This document shows, one piece after another, positions 1 to 7,716 of a DNA stretch of 64,000 bases (its first letter is position 1; each line of letters begins with the position of its first letter). The stretch spans positions 8,741,891-8,805,890 of the forward strand of contig CP034996.1 of assembly GCA_004026145.2 (NCBI GenBank), in the 5' to 3' direction. The DNA comes from Takifugu bimaculatus. Taxonomy: Eukaryota > Chordata > Actinopteri > Tetraodontiformes > Tetraodontidae. A model generated the notes under the pieces. It was not told the DNA's origin. It was given only the letters and a program-made list of their open reading frames with translations, and made no database searches. A program made the translations under genes and the position numbers.

Positions 1-2
1 GC

Positions 3-818
3 CCTCAACGTCGGCTTCGGCCTCGCAGGCTGGACTTTGACTCACTCATCCAACGCTCGGATCCCACGGATTCTAAGGAGTCTCTCACTCCTTGGCTAAG
101 CCCTCCACCAACCCCACCCCTCGGACGCTCGGCATCGGATCCTGGGGTGTCCAGTCCTCACTCACCCTCACTGACACCACCCGTCAGAGACTCAGCATCA
201 CTTCCAGAGCTGTCCGAGTCTCTTCTCCAAGGCAGAGATCCTGCGCCGTCTCCGGCTTCTTCACGTCCAGGTTCTCCAATCTCTGTGAGCGGTGTGGAGA
301 GTCTTTCACGCTCAACAACCCCTGATCTGCCTTTGCCCGACGACGCATCGGATCTCCCCGGGGGTGTATGTAACGGTGCTGACCAGCTTGACGGCTGGGC
401 ATCTGAATTCTTTGGTCTGGTAAAAAAAGGCGTTCTTCATCTACTTAGCGTCGTCCTGGACCTGTACAAGGGTGAGGTTTGCAACGGATGTCGGATCGAC
501 CACCCCAGCCAGCGCCAACACCAGTGTTTGGATGTGATCGAACCGGGTTTCTACCGCAACAACTTTTACATGTTGATGAAAAGACTCTACACACCCAAGT
601 TCATTCCTGCTATTCAAAATTTCCTGAAAGCGTGCGGTGTCAACGCTGACTACGTGAAAGTCAAGATCGCCGCAGAGACCCTTTTGTTCGAGCTGAAATC
701 CAGCGAATTAATCTACACTCCCATCCAACAAATGTACGAGAGTATCGCCGACAACGACAGCGAGATTAAACAGGAACATCTGGACACGGTGACTCAGTAC
801 TGGACTGAAAACACTTAA
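3..818 (+). CDS. Unknown element protein with a Cys/His motif, 5' end cut by the window
   Basis: The frame is open from the first complete codon at 3, so the start may lie upstream; the first ATG in the window is at 147. The N-terminal third is low-complexity and rich in Ser and Pro. The C-terminal part (from about 390) looks folded and contains a Cys/His cluster at about 480-530 (CNGC, then HPSQ, then HQCL) that could bind a metal. No catalytic motif is visible. It is the first gene of the plus-strand block, 28 bp ahead of the possible Bcl-2-like ORF. I recall similar Cys-Gly-Cys plus HPSQ clusters in proteins of related fish elements but cannot name a function. Confidence 0.6.
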   Translation, partial: PQRRLRPRRLDFDSLIQRSDPTDSKESLTPWLSPPPTPPLGRSASDPGVSSPHSPSLTPPVRDSASLPELSESLLQGRDPAPSPASSRPGSPISVSGVESLSRSTTPDLPLPDDASDLPGGVCNGADQLDGWASEFFGLVKKGVLHLLSVVLDLYKGEVCNGCRIDHPSQRQHQCLDVIEPGFYRNNFYMLMKRLYTPKFIPAIQNFLKACGVNADYVKVKIAAETLLFELKSSELIYTPIQQMYESIADNDSEIKQEHLDTVTQYWTENT

Positions 819-847
819 ATCTGAAAATGGTGTTTTCAGATATAAAA
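819..847 (+). promoter_or_regulatory. Perfect 9-bp inverted repeat followed by a TATA-like box
   Basis: The sequence ATCTGAAAA (819-827) and TTTTCAGAT (833-841) form a perfect 9-bp stem with a 5-nt loop. It is followed at once by TATAAAA (841-847), which overlaps the ATG of the next ORF at 847. If the TATA-like box is used, transcription would begin inside that ORF, so either the box is fortuitous or the functional start of the next gene lies downstream. Confidence 0.35.
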
Positions 848-1299
848 TGGGGAGCTTCTGGGGAAAAGTTGTAAACGATGTAGAAGGTGTCAAGATCCAA
901 TTGATCAAGGGTCAGATAATAAACATCTTGTACCAGGCTATTGAGAACAAAACGGCTTCAAACAAAAACATCTTGCTGGAAAAAACCAGAACGTGTGCAG
1001 GACCCGCACTTTGGGAAGAGATGGTAAATGACACGATGCTTATGAGCAAATCTGGATTGTCGGATTGTTTTAAAGTAATTTTTAAAGAACTGTCCAACGA
1101 TGTTGTAAAACCATGTCATATGATAGCCTTTTATGCTTTGCTCATTGATGTGACCAGCAGACTTGTGCAAAACAACCATTCTGTAAGCATCTTGGAAGAA
1201 CTTGGAAAATTACACGATGATATCTGCCTCAGTCTAGATCATAAAGTCTTAACTCAAACTCTATTGATGATAACGCATTGGTCTTGGACTAGTTTTTGA
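847..1299 (+). CDS. Possible Bcl-2-fold apoptosis regulator, 150 aa
   Basis: An uninterrupted ORF of 150 residues that is mostly helical, as in the Bcl-2 fold. A segment at about residues 75-102 has the spacing expected of BH1 and helix 5 (acidic-x-Val, then Ile-Ala-Phe and Ala-Leu), although the usual Asn-Trp-Gly-Arg core is absent. The C-terminus ends in a short Trp-rich stretch (HWSWTSF) that resembles the BH2 end of Bcl-2 proteins, and no C-terminal membrane anchor follows. Large DNA viruses commonly carry Bcl-2 homologues that block host cell death, so the position at the accessory end of the element fits. The resemblance is weak; an unrelated helical accessory protein is the alternative. 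Confidence 0.4.
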   Translation: MGSFWGKVVNDVEGVKIQLIKGQIINILYQAIENKTASNKNILLEKTRTCAGPALWEEMVNDTMLMSKSGLSDCFKVIFKELSNDVVKPCHMIAFYALLIDVTSRLVQNNHSVSILEELGKLHDDICLSLDHKVLTQTLLMITHWSWTSF

Positions 1300-1342
1300 C
1301 TATCTGTACTTTCACATTACAAATGTTACAAATGTATTTGTT

Positions 1343-1387
1343 CATGTTACTCACAAAATGTATTTACTCATGTTACTCACAAAATGT
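1343..1387 (+). repeat. 26-bp period direct repeat ahead of integrase
   Basis: The 19-bp string beginning CATGTTACTCACAAAATG occurs at 1,343 and again at 1,369. It lies in the AT-rich gap between the stop of the 150-aa ORF and the integrase ATG, where a promoter would be expected. Confidence 0.7.
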
Positions 1388-1412
1388 GTATGCTAAAGAT
1401 TTCTTAACAGCT

Positions 1413-1426
1413 AATAAAAAAATAAA
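1413..1426 (+). terminator. Paired AATAAA poly(A) signals
   Basis: AATAAA occurs at 1,413 and 1,421, about 115 bp after the stop of the upstream ORF and 40 bp before the integrase ATG. The same AT-rich run could also serve as a TATA-like element for the integrase. Confidence 0.45.
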
Positions 1427-1466
1427 TACCTCTCAAACGAGCATCCCTTCTCATTCTGTTTTCAAC

Positions 1467-2683
1467 ATGTCTGAGACACGCTTCATGGAAAAAGTGTACT
1501 ATGATCCCGCGCATCCCGGTAGCCTCGGTGGTGTAGAGCGGCTCCATAAGGGGGTGCAAGAAGAAATGGGAAAGACGGTTCCTCGAGAAAATGTTAAAAC
1601 ATTTCTACAGGGACAGGACGCTTACACTCTACACAAACCGGCCAGGATACATTTTCCAAGAAACAGGGTTTTCGCCCCCCGCCCTTTAAACCAATTTCAA
1701 GCGGACCTGTGCGATATGCAAGCCCTGTCGGAGCATAATGACGGATATAATTATTTATTAACGGTCATAGACATATTTTCCAAAAAAGCTTACGTCAGGG
1801 CTCTGAAGAGAAAATCAGCGGCTGAGGTGGTAAAGGCGTTTGAATCCATTTTTGACTCAAGTCAGACGCCTGAAAAAATACAAACTGATGCGGGGAAAGA
1901 ATTTTTTAACAAGAGTTTTGAAGCTTTGATGAGAAAACACAATATCGTTCATTTTTCCACCGCCAGCCACCTTAAGGCCTCTGTGATTGAAAGATTTAAT
2001 CGTACATTAAAAGGTAGAATGTGGAGATATTTTACAGCAAACAACACTCTGCGATACACCGACGTCTTACAAGACTTGGTGAAAAGCTGTAATCACAGTT
2101 ATCACAGCAGTATCAAGATGAAACCCGCTGAGGTAACCTCGGAGAACACTTTTAAAGTGTTTCAAAACTTGTACGGTAAATCTGAAAACCGACGGAAGGT
2201 TGAAACCAAGATGAATTTCAAGAAGGGGGACCTAGTTAGAATTTCAAAACTGAGAGGAGTGTTTGATAAAAAATATGAACTGAAGAAGCCTTCTGGATAG
2301 AAGGCGAAACGTCTTCAAGAGAAGAAACCCAGTCCAGTTGACAGAGAAAACTACCTTGGATACAATGACCTGGATGACTGAGAATTTACACAGACATAAA
2401 AAATATGAACAGAGTTTTACGAACGAGGTGTTTACGGTATCTGAACGCATCCCTCGCGACCCTCCAGTGTACAAGTTAAAAGATTACGATGGAGAACCCA
2501 TCCAAGGGTCATTTTATGAGCCAGAGCTACAAAAGGTAACGATGGGGGAAGACAGACTTTTCCACGTAGAAAAGATTCTGAAGCATCGCGTCGTCGGGTG
2601 AAAAGCAAGTCTTTGTAAGTTGGAAAAACTGGCCGGAGAAATTCAACAGCTGGATCAAAGCCGCAGATTTAAAGAACGTATAA
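1467..2683 (+). pseudogene. INT: Retroviral-type integrase with C-terminal chromodomain, disrupted
   Basis: The rve core is complete with catalytic D80, D141 and E175 counted from the ATG at 1,467 (contexts QADLCDM, QTDAGKEF and VIERFNRTLK). Family members cut element ends and join them to host DNA. An in-frame extension to 1,296 exists, but 1,467 gives the better N-terminus. After the SH3-like segment the frame is broken by a 130-bp gain (115-bp repeat plus a duplicated 15-bp target) at 2,281-2,410, continues in another frame at 2,411-2,598, and shifts again by one base near 2,600. The last frame, 2,603-2,683, encodes a chromodomain-like end (VSWKNWPEKFNSWI). The disrupted gene is not expected to produce full-length enzyme. 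Confidence 0.93.
2281..2395 (+). mobile_element. 115-bp short interspersed insertion with 15-bp target duplication
   Basis: The insert is flanked by perfect copies of ATAAAAAATATGAAC at 2,266-2,280 and 2,396-2,410, a 15-bp target duplication typical of endonuclease-primed retroposition. The insert itself (containing GGCGAAACGTCTTC) belongs to a short sequence that I recall as very common in teleost genomes. Removing the insert and one repeat restores frame agreement between the two integrase segments (130 bp, remainder 1). Confidence 0.85.
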
Positions 2684-2719
2684 AAATCAACTCGCGATCG
2701 CAACGGATATCATTTCATC

Positions 2720-3483
2720 ATGTACGGTCCGAAGGACGAGGGTTTTTTTATTACCCTACCCTCCAACGCCAGCGTCGATGTTTTTAAAGAAAACACGAGT
2801 TCCAGTTACCGCGTGGATTTGCCTCAACATATCGATTTAGAGGGAAGCTGGGAAGTAGCTTTAACGCAGATTTCATACCCGCACACCTTTTATCACCTTT
2901 ATCAGGAGGATGCCTACTTTTATTGGAGGGAAAAACCTCAAGAACCGGCCACGGAGAGCAAGGTGCATCGTCAAGAGATGAGACAATCATATTTCAACGG
3001 CTTCTCAGCCTTTAGATTCGAGATGGACGGACAATTTAGAAGAATAAAGTCTGATATTTACCTCGTCTATGACAGTCTTTCGAAAAGATTTGATTTCCAA
3101 TCGGGAGGTAAAACCCACATACTCTTCGAAGGACCCCTGGCATATTTGATGGGTATGAAATCAGGGGAATGGTTTACGTTTGACCAAAGGTATGCGTACT
3201 ATCCCTGCGATTTACGAGCTGGGTTTTATCACATGTATTGTTACAGCGACGTAGTTGCACCGCAGATGGTCGGCGACGTTTATGCGCCACTTTTGAGAAC
3301 GATTGATGTAAAAGGAACGTTCGGTGAAATCGTCACACAGTATTCAATCCTGCTTACTATTTACCGGTGTCCAAAAACCACATTGAAAACATTCAGGTGG
3401 AGATAAAAACGGATCAAAACAAACCGGTAAAATTTTCATACGGCAAGACTATCGCGACTCTCCACTTTAGACCTAGAACTTGA
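2720..3483 (+). pseudogene. Penton-like minor capsid protein, one frameshift
   Basis: The ORF from 2,720 matches the Polinton/adintovirus minor capsid (single jelly-roll, penton-like) pattern: an N-terminal strand with SSYRVDLP, then LEGSWEVALTQISYP at about residues 40-57. It would occupy the capsid vertices with the major capsid protein. The reading frame runs to 3,406 but the characteristic C-terminus is in the +1 frame, ending KTIATLHFRPRT at 3,483, so a single-base indel lies near 3,345-3,355. Everything before it looks normal. The gene lies between integrase and the pX-like gene, its usual place. Confidence 0.82.
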
Positions 3484-3582
3484 ACCCCAGGGTTATATAT
3501 ATTCCAATCGCCCGCGTCCTCATCATTCATTTTCAGGAGGCTGATCAGCTATCCACACACAAAGTGTTCAAGGCTAAGAGAA

Positions 3583-4077
3583 AAATAGAGAAAAAGAAAA
3601 TGGCTCGGGTAGGTTTGAGAGAAGATCCTCACCGATTTGTACAATATTATGAGAGTCAAGTAGGGGGGAATTTGCCGGGGTTTTACGGTGCACCGGTCAT
3701 GTACGGTCGGGGGATAGGATCTTTGTTTTCTAAATTATTTCGTTTCGTCAGCCCTTTGGCCAAGAAAGGTTTCGAAATAGCTAAACCTCATCTTAAAGCC
3801 GCTGCGAGTAACATCGCCTCCAACGCCGTCAAACACGTGATGGAACGGTTCGCCGGTGATCAAGAGATGAAGCAAGAAGGATCCGGGGGCATTATGGTGT
3901 TGTCGCGTAGGAAGAGAAGACGACCCCCCGGAGAACGCATCCCCTCGAGCTTCAATAAACAGCCGTTCGGTAAAAGGAAGAAATCAGTTGCAAAAGGCCG
4001 TCGTGTGAAGAAGAAGTCCGTCCGGAGCTCTGATATTTTTTAAGAATATCTTTTCTTTGAGAAAAAAGAAAATGGCT
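3583..4077 (+). promoter_or_regulatory. Near-identical A-rich leader before two late-gene ATGs
   Basis: GAGAAAAAGAAAATGGCTC spans the ATG at 3,600 and GAGAAAAAAGAAAATGGCT spans the ATG at 4,072, differing by one A. The shared leader could mark translation start context or late-transcript initiation. Confidence 0.5.
3600..4043 (+). CDS. pX/pVI-like basic core or membrane-active protein, 147 aa
   Basis: The ATG at 3,600 is preferred over the upstream TTG because it is preceded by an A-rich leader shared with the next gene. Residues 20-40 are rich in Gly and Tyr (GGNLPGFYGAPVMYGRG), followed by an amphipathic helix (about 41-85) and a very basic C-terminus with RRKRRR and KGRRVKKK clusters. This layout resembles adenovirus core/cement proteins pX or pVI, which package DNA or disrupt membranes. 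It sits between the two capsid genes in a late-gene cluster. The function is inferred from layout and position only. Confidence 0.65.
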   Translation: MARVGLREDPHRFVQYYESQVGGNLPGFYGAPVMYGRGIGSLFSKLFRFVSPLAKKGFEIAKPHLKAAASNIASNAVKHVMERFAGDQEMKQEGSGGIMVLSRRKRRRPPGERIPSSFNKQPFGKRKKSVAKGRRVKKKSVRSSDIF

Positions 4078-5379
4078 CTAGTACATCAGAAATCTCCAGA
4101 GTGTACTCTGGCCGAATTGGATTTATTTTCAGCACCTATGACGCAGCTGTCTATCGATGAAAAAACCTACACGGAAATTTCTCCCCTGTCAGCCATCACC
4201 GACGGGGGACCCATTGAGTTTTTCATCCCCGGAGACGGGGACCGGTATCTGGATCTGAACGACACTCTGTTGCATCTCCGTGTAAAAATCACCAACCCTA
4301 ACGGATCGAACCTAGCTAATGACGCAGCGGTGGGTCTTATCAATTATCCTCTAAATACAATTTTCAGTCAATGCGACGTGACCCTGGGGGATCGACTCAT
4401 CTCTCAGTCGAGCGCTACCCACCCCTATCGCTGCATGATTGAGACCCTGCTCAACTTTTCACCGGACACGCTCTCCAGTCAGTTTACCGGGGGTCTTTTT
4501 TACAAAGATACCGCCGGGTCAGTGGACTCTATCGTGCTCGTGAACGGTCCAAATAATGGGCTAACGAGGAGAGCCGCGTCCACAGCCCGTTCCAGAGAAG
4601 TACACCTGCTCGGTCCTCTCCACGGGGACATCTTTTTCTGCGAGAGACTATTGCTCAACTCTGTCGATTTGAGAATTAAACTGACGCGAGCCAACGATGC
4701 TTTCTGCCTCATGGGGGCGCGTGACTCTGCTTTTAGCCTAAAAGTACTGGGGGCTTCCCTATTTGTTAAAAAAGTAGCCGTGTCCCCTGCAGTCAGGTTA
4801 GGTCACGCCGCCGCCTTAATGAAGGGCAACGCTCTCTACCCCCTTTCACGCGTTAATGTGAAAACTTACTCTATTCCGGCAAACTCTAGGGTTTGCAACC
4901 AGGAGAATCTGTTTCTGGGTAGCATACCAAAGTACGTGGTTCTGGGTATGGTACACCACGAGGCTTTCACAGGAAGACGAGACCTGTCGCCTTTTAATTT
5001 CAGACACTATGACATCGAATACCTGGCTCTCTGTCAGGACGGCCGGCAAGTTCCGGCTAAAGCTTTCCAACCCGATTTTAACAACGGGGTGTCCGTCAGA
5101 GAATTCTACAACATGTTCCTGGCTACCGGGAGACATCTCAAAGATTTACCCCTGAGTATCAGCCGTGATGACTTTAATGACGGCTACTCTCTGTTTGTGT
5201 TTAATCTCAATCCGAGCGATGACAACGACGCACTGTCTACCGTCTCAAACGGAAACCTCAGGCTGGAGTTGAGATTTAGAACACCCCTGCCGCACACCGC
5301 GACCCTTATCGTCTACGCCTGTTACGATTCTATTCTGGAGATCAACGCCAAGAGGCAGGTGCTGGTGGACTATTATTAA
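4072..5379 (+). CDS. MCP: Major capsid protein, double jelly-roll, 435 aa
   Basis: The protein has the hallmark N-terminus of Polinton/adintovirus major capsid proteins (LDLFSAPMTQLSID, then PIEFFIPGDGDRYLDLNDT at about residues 47-65). Trimers of this double jelly-roll protein form the hexagonal capsomers. The ORF is intact over a normal length of 435 residues; the ATG at 4,072 is chosen over the TTG at 4,057 because of the shared leader. It follows the pX-like gene by 28 bp and precedes the protease by 3 bp, indicating a tightly packed late cluster. Confidence 0.92.
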   Translation: MALVHQKSPECTLAELDLFSAPMTQLSIDEKTYTEISPLSAITDGGPIEFFIPGDGDRYLDLNDTLLHLRVKITNPNGSNLANDAAVGLINYPLNTIFSQCDVTLGDRLISQSSATHPYRCMIETLLNFSPDTLSSQFTGGLFYKDTAGSVDSIVLVNGPNNGLTRRAASTARSREVHLLGPLHGDIFFCERLLLNSVDLRIKLTRANDAFCLMGARDSAFSLKVLGASLFVKKVAVSPAVRLGHAAALMKGNALYPLSRVNVKTYSIPANSRVCNQENLFLGSIPKYVVLGMVHHEAFTGRRDLSPFNFRHYDIEYLALCQDGRQVPAKAFQPDFNNGVSVREFYNMFLATGRHLKDLPLSISRDDFNDGYSLFVFNLNPSDDNDALSTVSNGNLRLELRFRTPLPHTATLIVYACYDSILEINAKRQVLVDYY

Positions 5380-5382
5380 AAG

Positions 5383-5916
5383 ATGGACAACGTTCAACTA
5401 GAGAACCTTCTGCATAGCCTGCTGGGAGATGTGTTTTGCGGGGTGTGGGCGTCCGATCAACTGCCCATGCTGAATCCCTCTTTTAGAACCCCGGCCTACT
5501 TTATCGTCAACACACATCCGGCTCACATGCCGGGGGAGCACTGGTTAGCTTTGACGCTGGAAAATGGTGGCATAGCCACCTTTTTTGATTCTTATGGATT
5601 TCCGCCGGACTTTGATCACTACCCTCCGAGCATCTTACAGTTTCTGGAAAAACGTTCTAAAAACATTGAGTACCACGACGTTCAGTTGCAGCACCACATG
5701 TCGACGGTCTGCGGACAACATTACATCTATTACCTCTGTCACCGCGCGTGCGGGCTATCTTTTGATCAAGTACTGTCTTTGTACAATGATGATGTAATAA
5801 AGAATGACTTCATGGTGTACGACTATGTGAGGAAATATCAGCGCTGTATTAGAAATAAAATCAATGGTCCCTCCAAGCAGGGGTGTTGTTTTTTGCAATG
5901 TTTTAAAGATTTTTAA
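5383..5916 (+). CDS. PRO: Adenain-type maturation cysteine protease, 177 aa
   Basis: The catalytic residues of the adenovirus protease family are all visible: His53 (GEHWLALTLE), Asp69 (FDSYGFPPD), Gln103 as the likely oxyanion-hole residue and Cys110 (VCGQHYIYYLC). Family members cleave capsid and core proteins during virion maturation. The gene starts 3 bp after the capsid stop and is the last plus-strand gene. A Cys-rich tail (GCCFLQC) ends the protein. The ORF shows no breaks. Confidence 0.92.
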   Translation: MDNVQLENLLHSLLGDVFCGVWASDQLPMLNPSFRTPAYFIVNTHPAHMPGEHWLALTLENGGIATFFDSYGFPPDFDHYPPSILQFLEKRSKNIEYHDVQLQHHMSTVCGQHYIYYLCHRACGLSFDQVLSLYNDDVIKNDFMVYDYVRKYQRCIRNKINGPSKQGCCFLQCFKDF

Positions 5917-5945
5917 AGTTTTTGAATGAATGACAAAAAATGTTT

Positions 5946-5960
5946 AATAAACGCTTTATT
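5946..5960. terminator. Bidirectional poly(A) signal between convergent gene blocks
   Basis: AATAAA at 5,946-5,951 serves the plus strand and TTTATT at 5,955-5,960 is AATAAA on the minus strand. They are separated by 3 bp and lie between the protease stop (5,916) and the stop of the minus-strand gene (5,994), so both blocks can end here. Confidence 0.85.
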
Positions 5961-5993
5961 GGTAAAAGACAAAACTTTGTGTATTACATTTAT

Positions 5994-6701
5994 TCACGAT
6001 GAAATGTTAATCCAACGCGGGGGGTCATTTGTTCGTCTTCTAGTTTTTGACGGTAGATCCGCAGGTGTTTCAGAGTCTTGAGATCCGATCGCATCCATCT
6101 TGAGGAGTCGGTATTGATTACGCGCTCGTGGGTTACTTATAGAAGACAAAGGGATGTTTAATTCTGAGAGAGTATTTAAAAAATGTGTCCATCCGGGAGG
6201 TTCAGAACCCTCTGATTTTTTCTTTTTAAAAGGAAACAAGAGTCGTTTGAATAGATCGATCATGTGAGACCCTTTTACAACGTTGCCCCGGTACACAAAT
6301 TCCCCTTTTGTATTCCAAACATCGTGACGGTCGGATAATTTCTTTAAGACGTATTCGGCGTTCTTGCGATCTCGCGCTGGGAGGCTCTGCAACACGTCGT
6401 CGATGATGCTATCGGACGTCCGTACGTCCGTCCCAGAATCTGCCTCTGCCTCCGTCTTTGTCAGATTCTCTGTCAGATTCTCTGTCTGATCCTGCTTCAC
6501 AAAGGTCAGATATCTTTGCAGTAACGCGTTATATTTTTTAATTTTTTCATGAGAGCTCAGCCCCTGCTCGTTTAAGATGGCTCTCATCCTAGCATCCAAA
6601 TCGTCCTCCGCGACATCTCTGATGGACTGGGAGGGTCGCGTCAGGCGGTTGAGTTGATGAGGGGTGACGAGAAACATTTTTTGGGCCTTTTTCAAAGTCA
6701 T
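5994..6701 (-). CDS. Conserved element protein of unknown function, 235 aa
   Basis: An intact ORF with a helical N-terminal half, an acidic linker (residues about 75-95) and a C-terminal domain with a WNTKGEFVYRGNVVKGSHMI stretch followed by a basic patch (KRLLFPFKKKK). I recall similar proteins next to the packaging ATPase of related elements but know no function. Its start overlaps the stop of the next upstream minus-strand ORF by 4 bp (ATGA), which suggests coupled expression. It is the 3'-most gene of the minus-strand block. Confidence 0.6.
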   Translation of the reverse strand: MTLKKAQKMFLVTPHQLNRLTRPSQSIRDVAEDDLDARMRAILNEQGLSSHEKIKKYNALLQRYLTFVKQDQTENLTENLTKTEAEADSGTDVRTSDSIIDDVLQSLPARDRKNAEYVLKKLSDRHDVWNTKGEFVYRGNVVKGSHMIDLFKRLLFPFKKKKSEGSEPPGWTHFLNTLSELNIPLSSISNPRARNQYRLLKMDAIGSQDSETPADLPSKTRRRTNDPPRWINISS

Positions 6702-7039
6702 TTTCGTATCAATCCTCCGACGAGGTTCCCGATCAAAGGTACCACCGCTGAGAGGAGAGGTAAAAGAAATCCGCCCGTCTGCTTCTTTAGAACCTGTTGC
6801 TTCCTCTTTAAACTGGTTCTTTTATCGGCCAACAGTTTGATAATTTTTTTCTGTCTCTTCAGTTTTTTAAATTGAGAAGGAGTCAGGGGGACGTTTCCTT
6901 TTAGAAGATTTAAAGAAATCTCACACAGTGTCTGGATAAAATCCGGGGAGCTGTGAATAAGAATGTCTCTACGTTTCTTGGGTGTGGCACGGTACAGGGC
7001 CTTCAGCAGGGGTGCGTTTCTTTTTATACGCGCTGACAT
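6698..7039 (-). CDS. Small basic protein with hydrophobic C-terminal segment, 113 aa
   Basis: The N-terminal 85 residues are basic and helical, including KKLKRQKKIIKLL. The C-terminus is a Gly/Leu-rich hydrophobic stretch (GGFLLPLLSAVVPLIGNLVG) ending in RK, like a membrane-inserting or amphipathic peptide. It could be a virion core or membrane-active minor protein, by analogy with small adenovirus core proteins. It lies between the ATPase (6-bp gap) and the 235-aa gene (4-bp overlap). Confidence 0.6.
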   Translation of the reverse strand: MSARIKRNAPLLKALYRATPKKRRDILIHSSPDFIQTLCEISLNLLKGNVPLTPSQFKKLKRQKKIIKLLADKRTSLKRKQQVLKKQTGGFLLPLLSAVVPLIGNLVGGLIRK

Positions 7040-7045
7040 GATGAT

Positions 7046-7714
7046 CTACGTCGACGCTCTGGGGATGTAAACGGCCGCTTGCTGGTGAGGAAGTACACCC
7101 GTCCTCAGTCTGTACGGATCTGGGCAGACGGGGGTGAGATCCACTATTAAATACCCGTGAGGGTCTTTTGTGGCGTCTTCAAAACTCTCCAAGAAAAATG
7201 TCTTTTGTGATGGAAAAATCTGATGAGCCAATATATTCATTTGTAGTTTATCCCGTGGGTTTTTAAACATGACCAAATAATTGCTGTTCAAACTGATGGT
7301 GCGACTGTGTTTACCCTGGTGAAACACGTTTTGAGTCAACATCATAACGCTCATGTTTCTGTGGTGGCGATACTGTGTAAAAATCTTTACCACTTCAGGA
7401 TGGTCAGAGGCTTGAAAAATAACATCGTCCAAAATAATCAAATGCTTTTGATCAGGAGGAAACAGTGTTTCATCTTCAAAAGAATCAGGCAGACCTTTGA
7501 CAAATTTAATGTTTTTAATCATCTTTTGCAGTTCAGTGTACATAGGTTGAAAAGAGGTATAAATCCACACGATATTGTCAGGTACAACATTTATTACACG
7601 GTCACAGTTTTCCAATACATTTTTTACAAAATAGGTCTTTCCACACCCGCTCGGACCCACGATTAAACAAGAAAAAGGAAAGATAAACCTAGGATCAAAT
7701 TCAATTTCCTGCAT
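7046..7714 (-). CDS. ATP: DNA-packaging ATPase, A32/FtsK-HerA type, 222 aa
   Basis: Walker A is GPSGCGKT at residues 20-27 and Walker B is LIILDD at 92-97, followed by a sensor-like region with MMLTQN. These motifs and the length match the genome-packaging ATPases of Polintons and adintoviruses, which pump DNA into the capsid. The ORF is intact. The start at 7,714 lies 2 bp from the stop of the PolB C-terminal fragment. Confidence 0.92.
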   Translation of the reverse strand: MQEIEFDPRFIFPFSCLIVGPSGCGKTYFVKNVLENCDRVINVVPDNIVWIYTSFQPMYTELQKMIKNIKFVKGLPDSFEDETLFPPDQKHLIILDDVIFQASDHPEVVKIFTQYRHHRNMSVMMLTQNVFHQGKHSRTISLNSNYLVMFKNPRDKLQMNILAHQIFPSQKTFFLESFEDATKDPHGYLIVDLTPVCPDPYRLRTGVLPHQQAAVYIPRAST

Positions 7715-7716
7715 TT

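Noticed and set aside
841..847. TATAAAA as a firm promoter of the 150-aa ORF
   Set aside because: It overlaps the ATG, so a standard start site would remove the start codon; kept only as a low-confidence feature.
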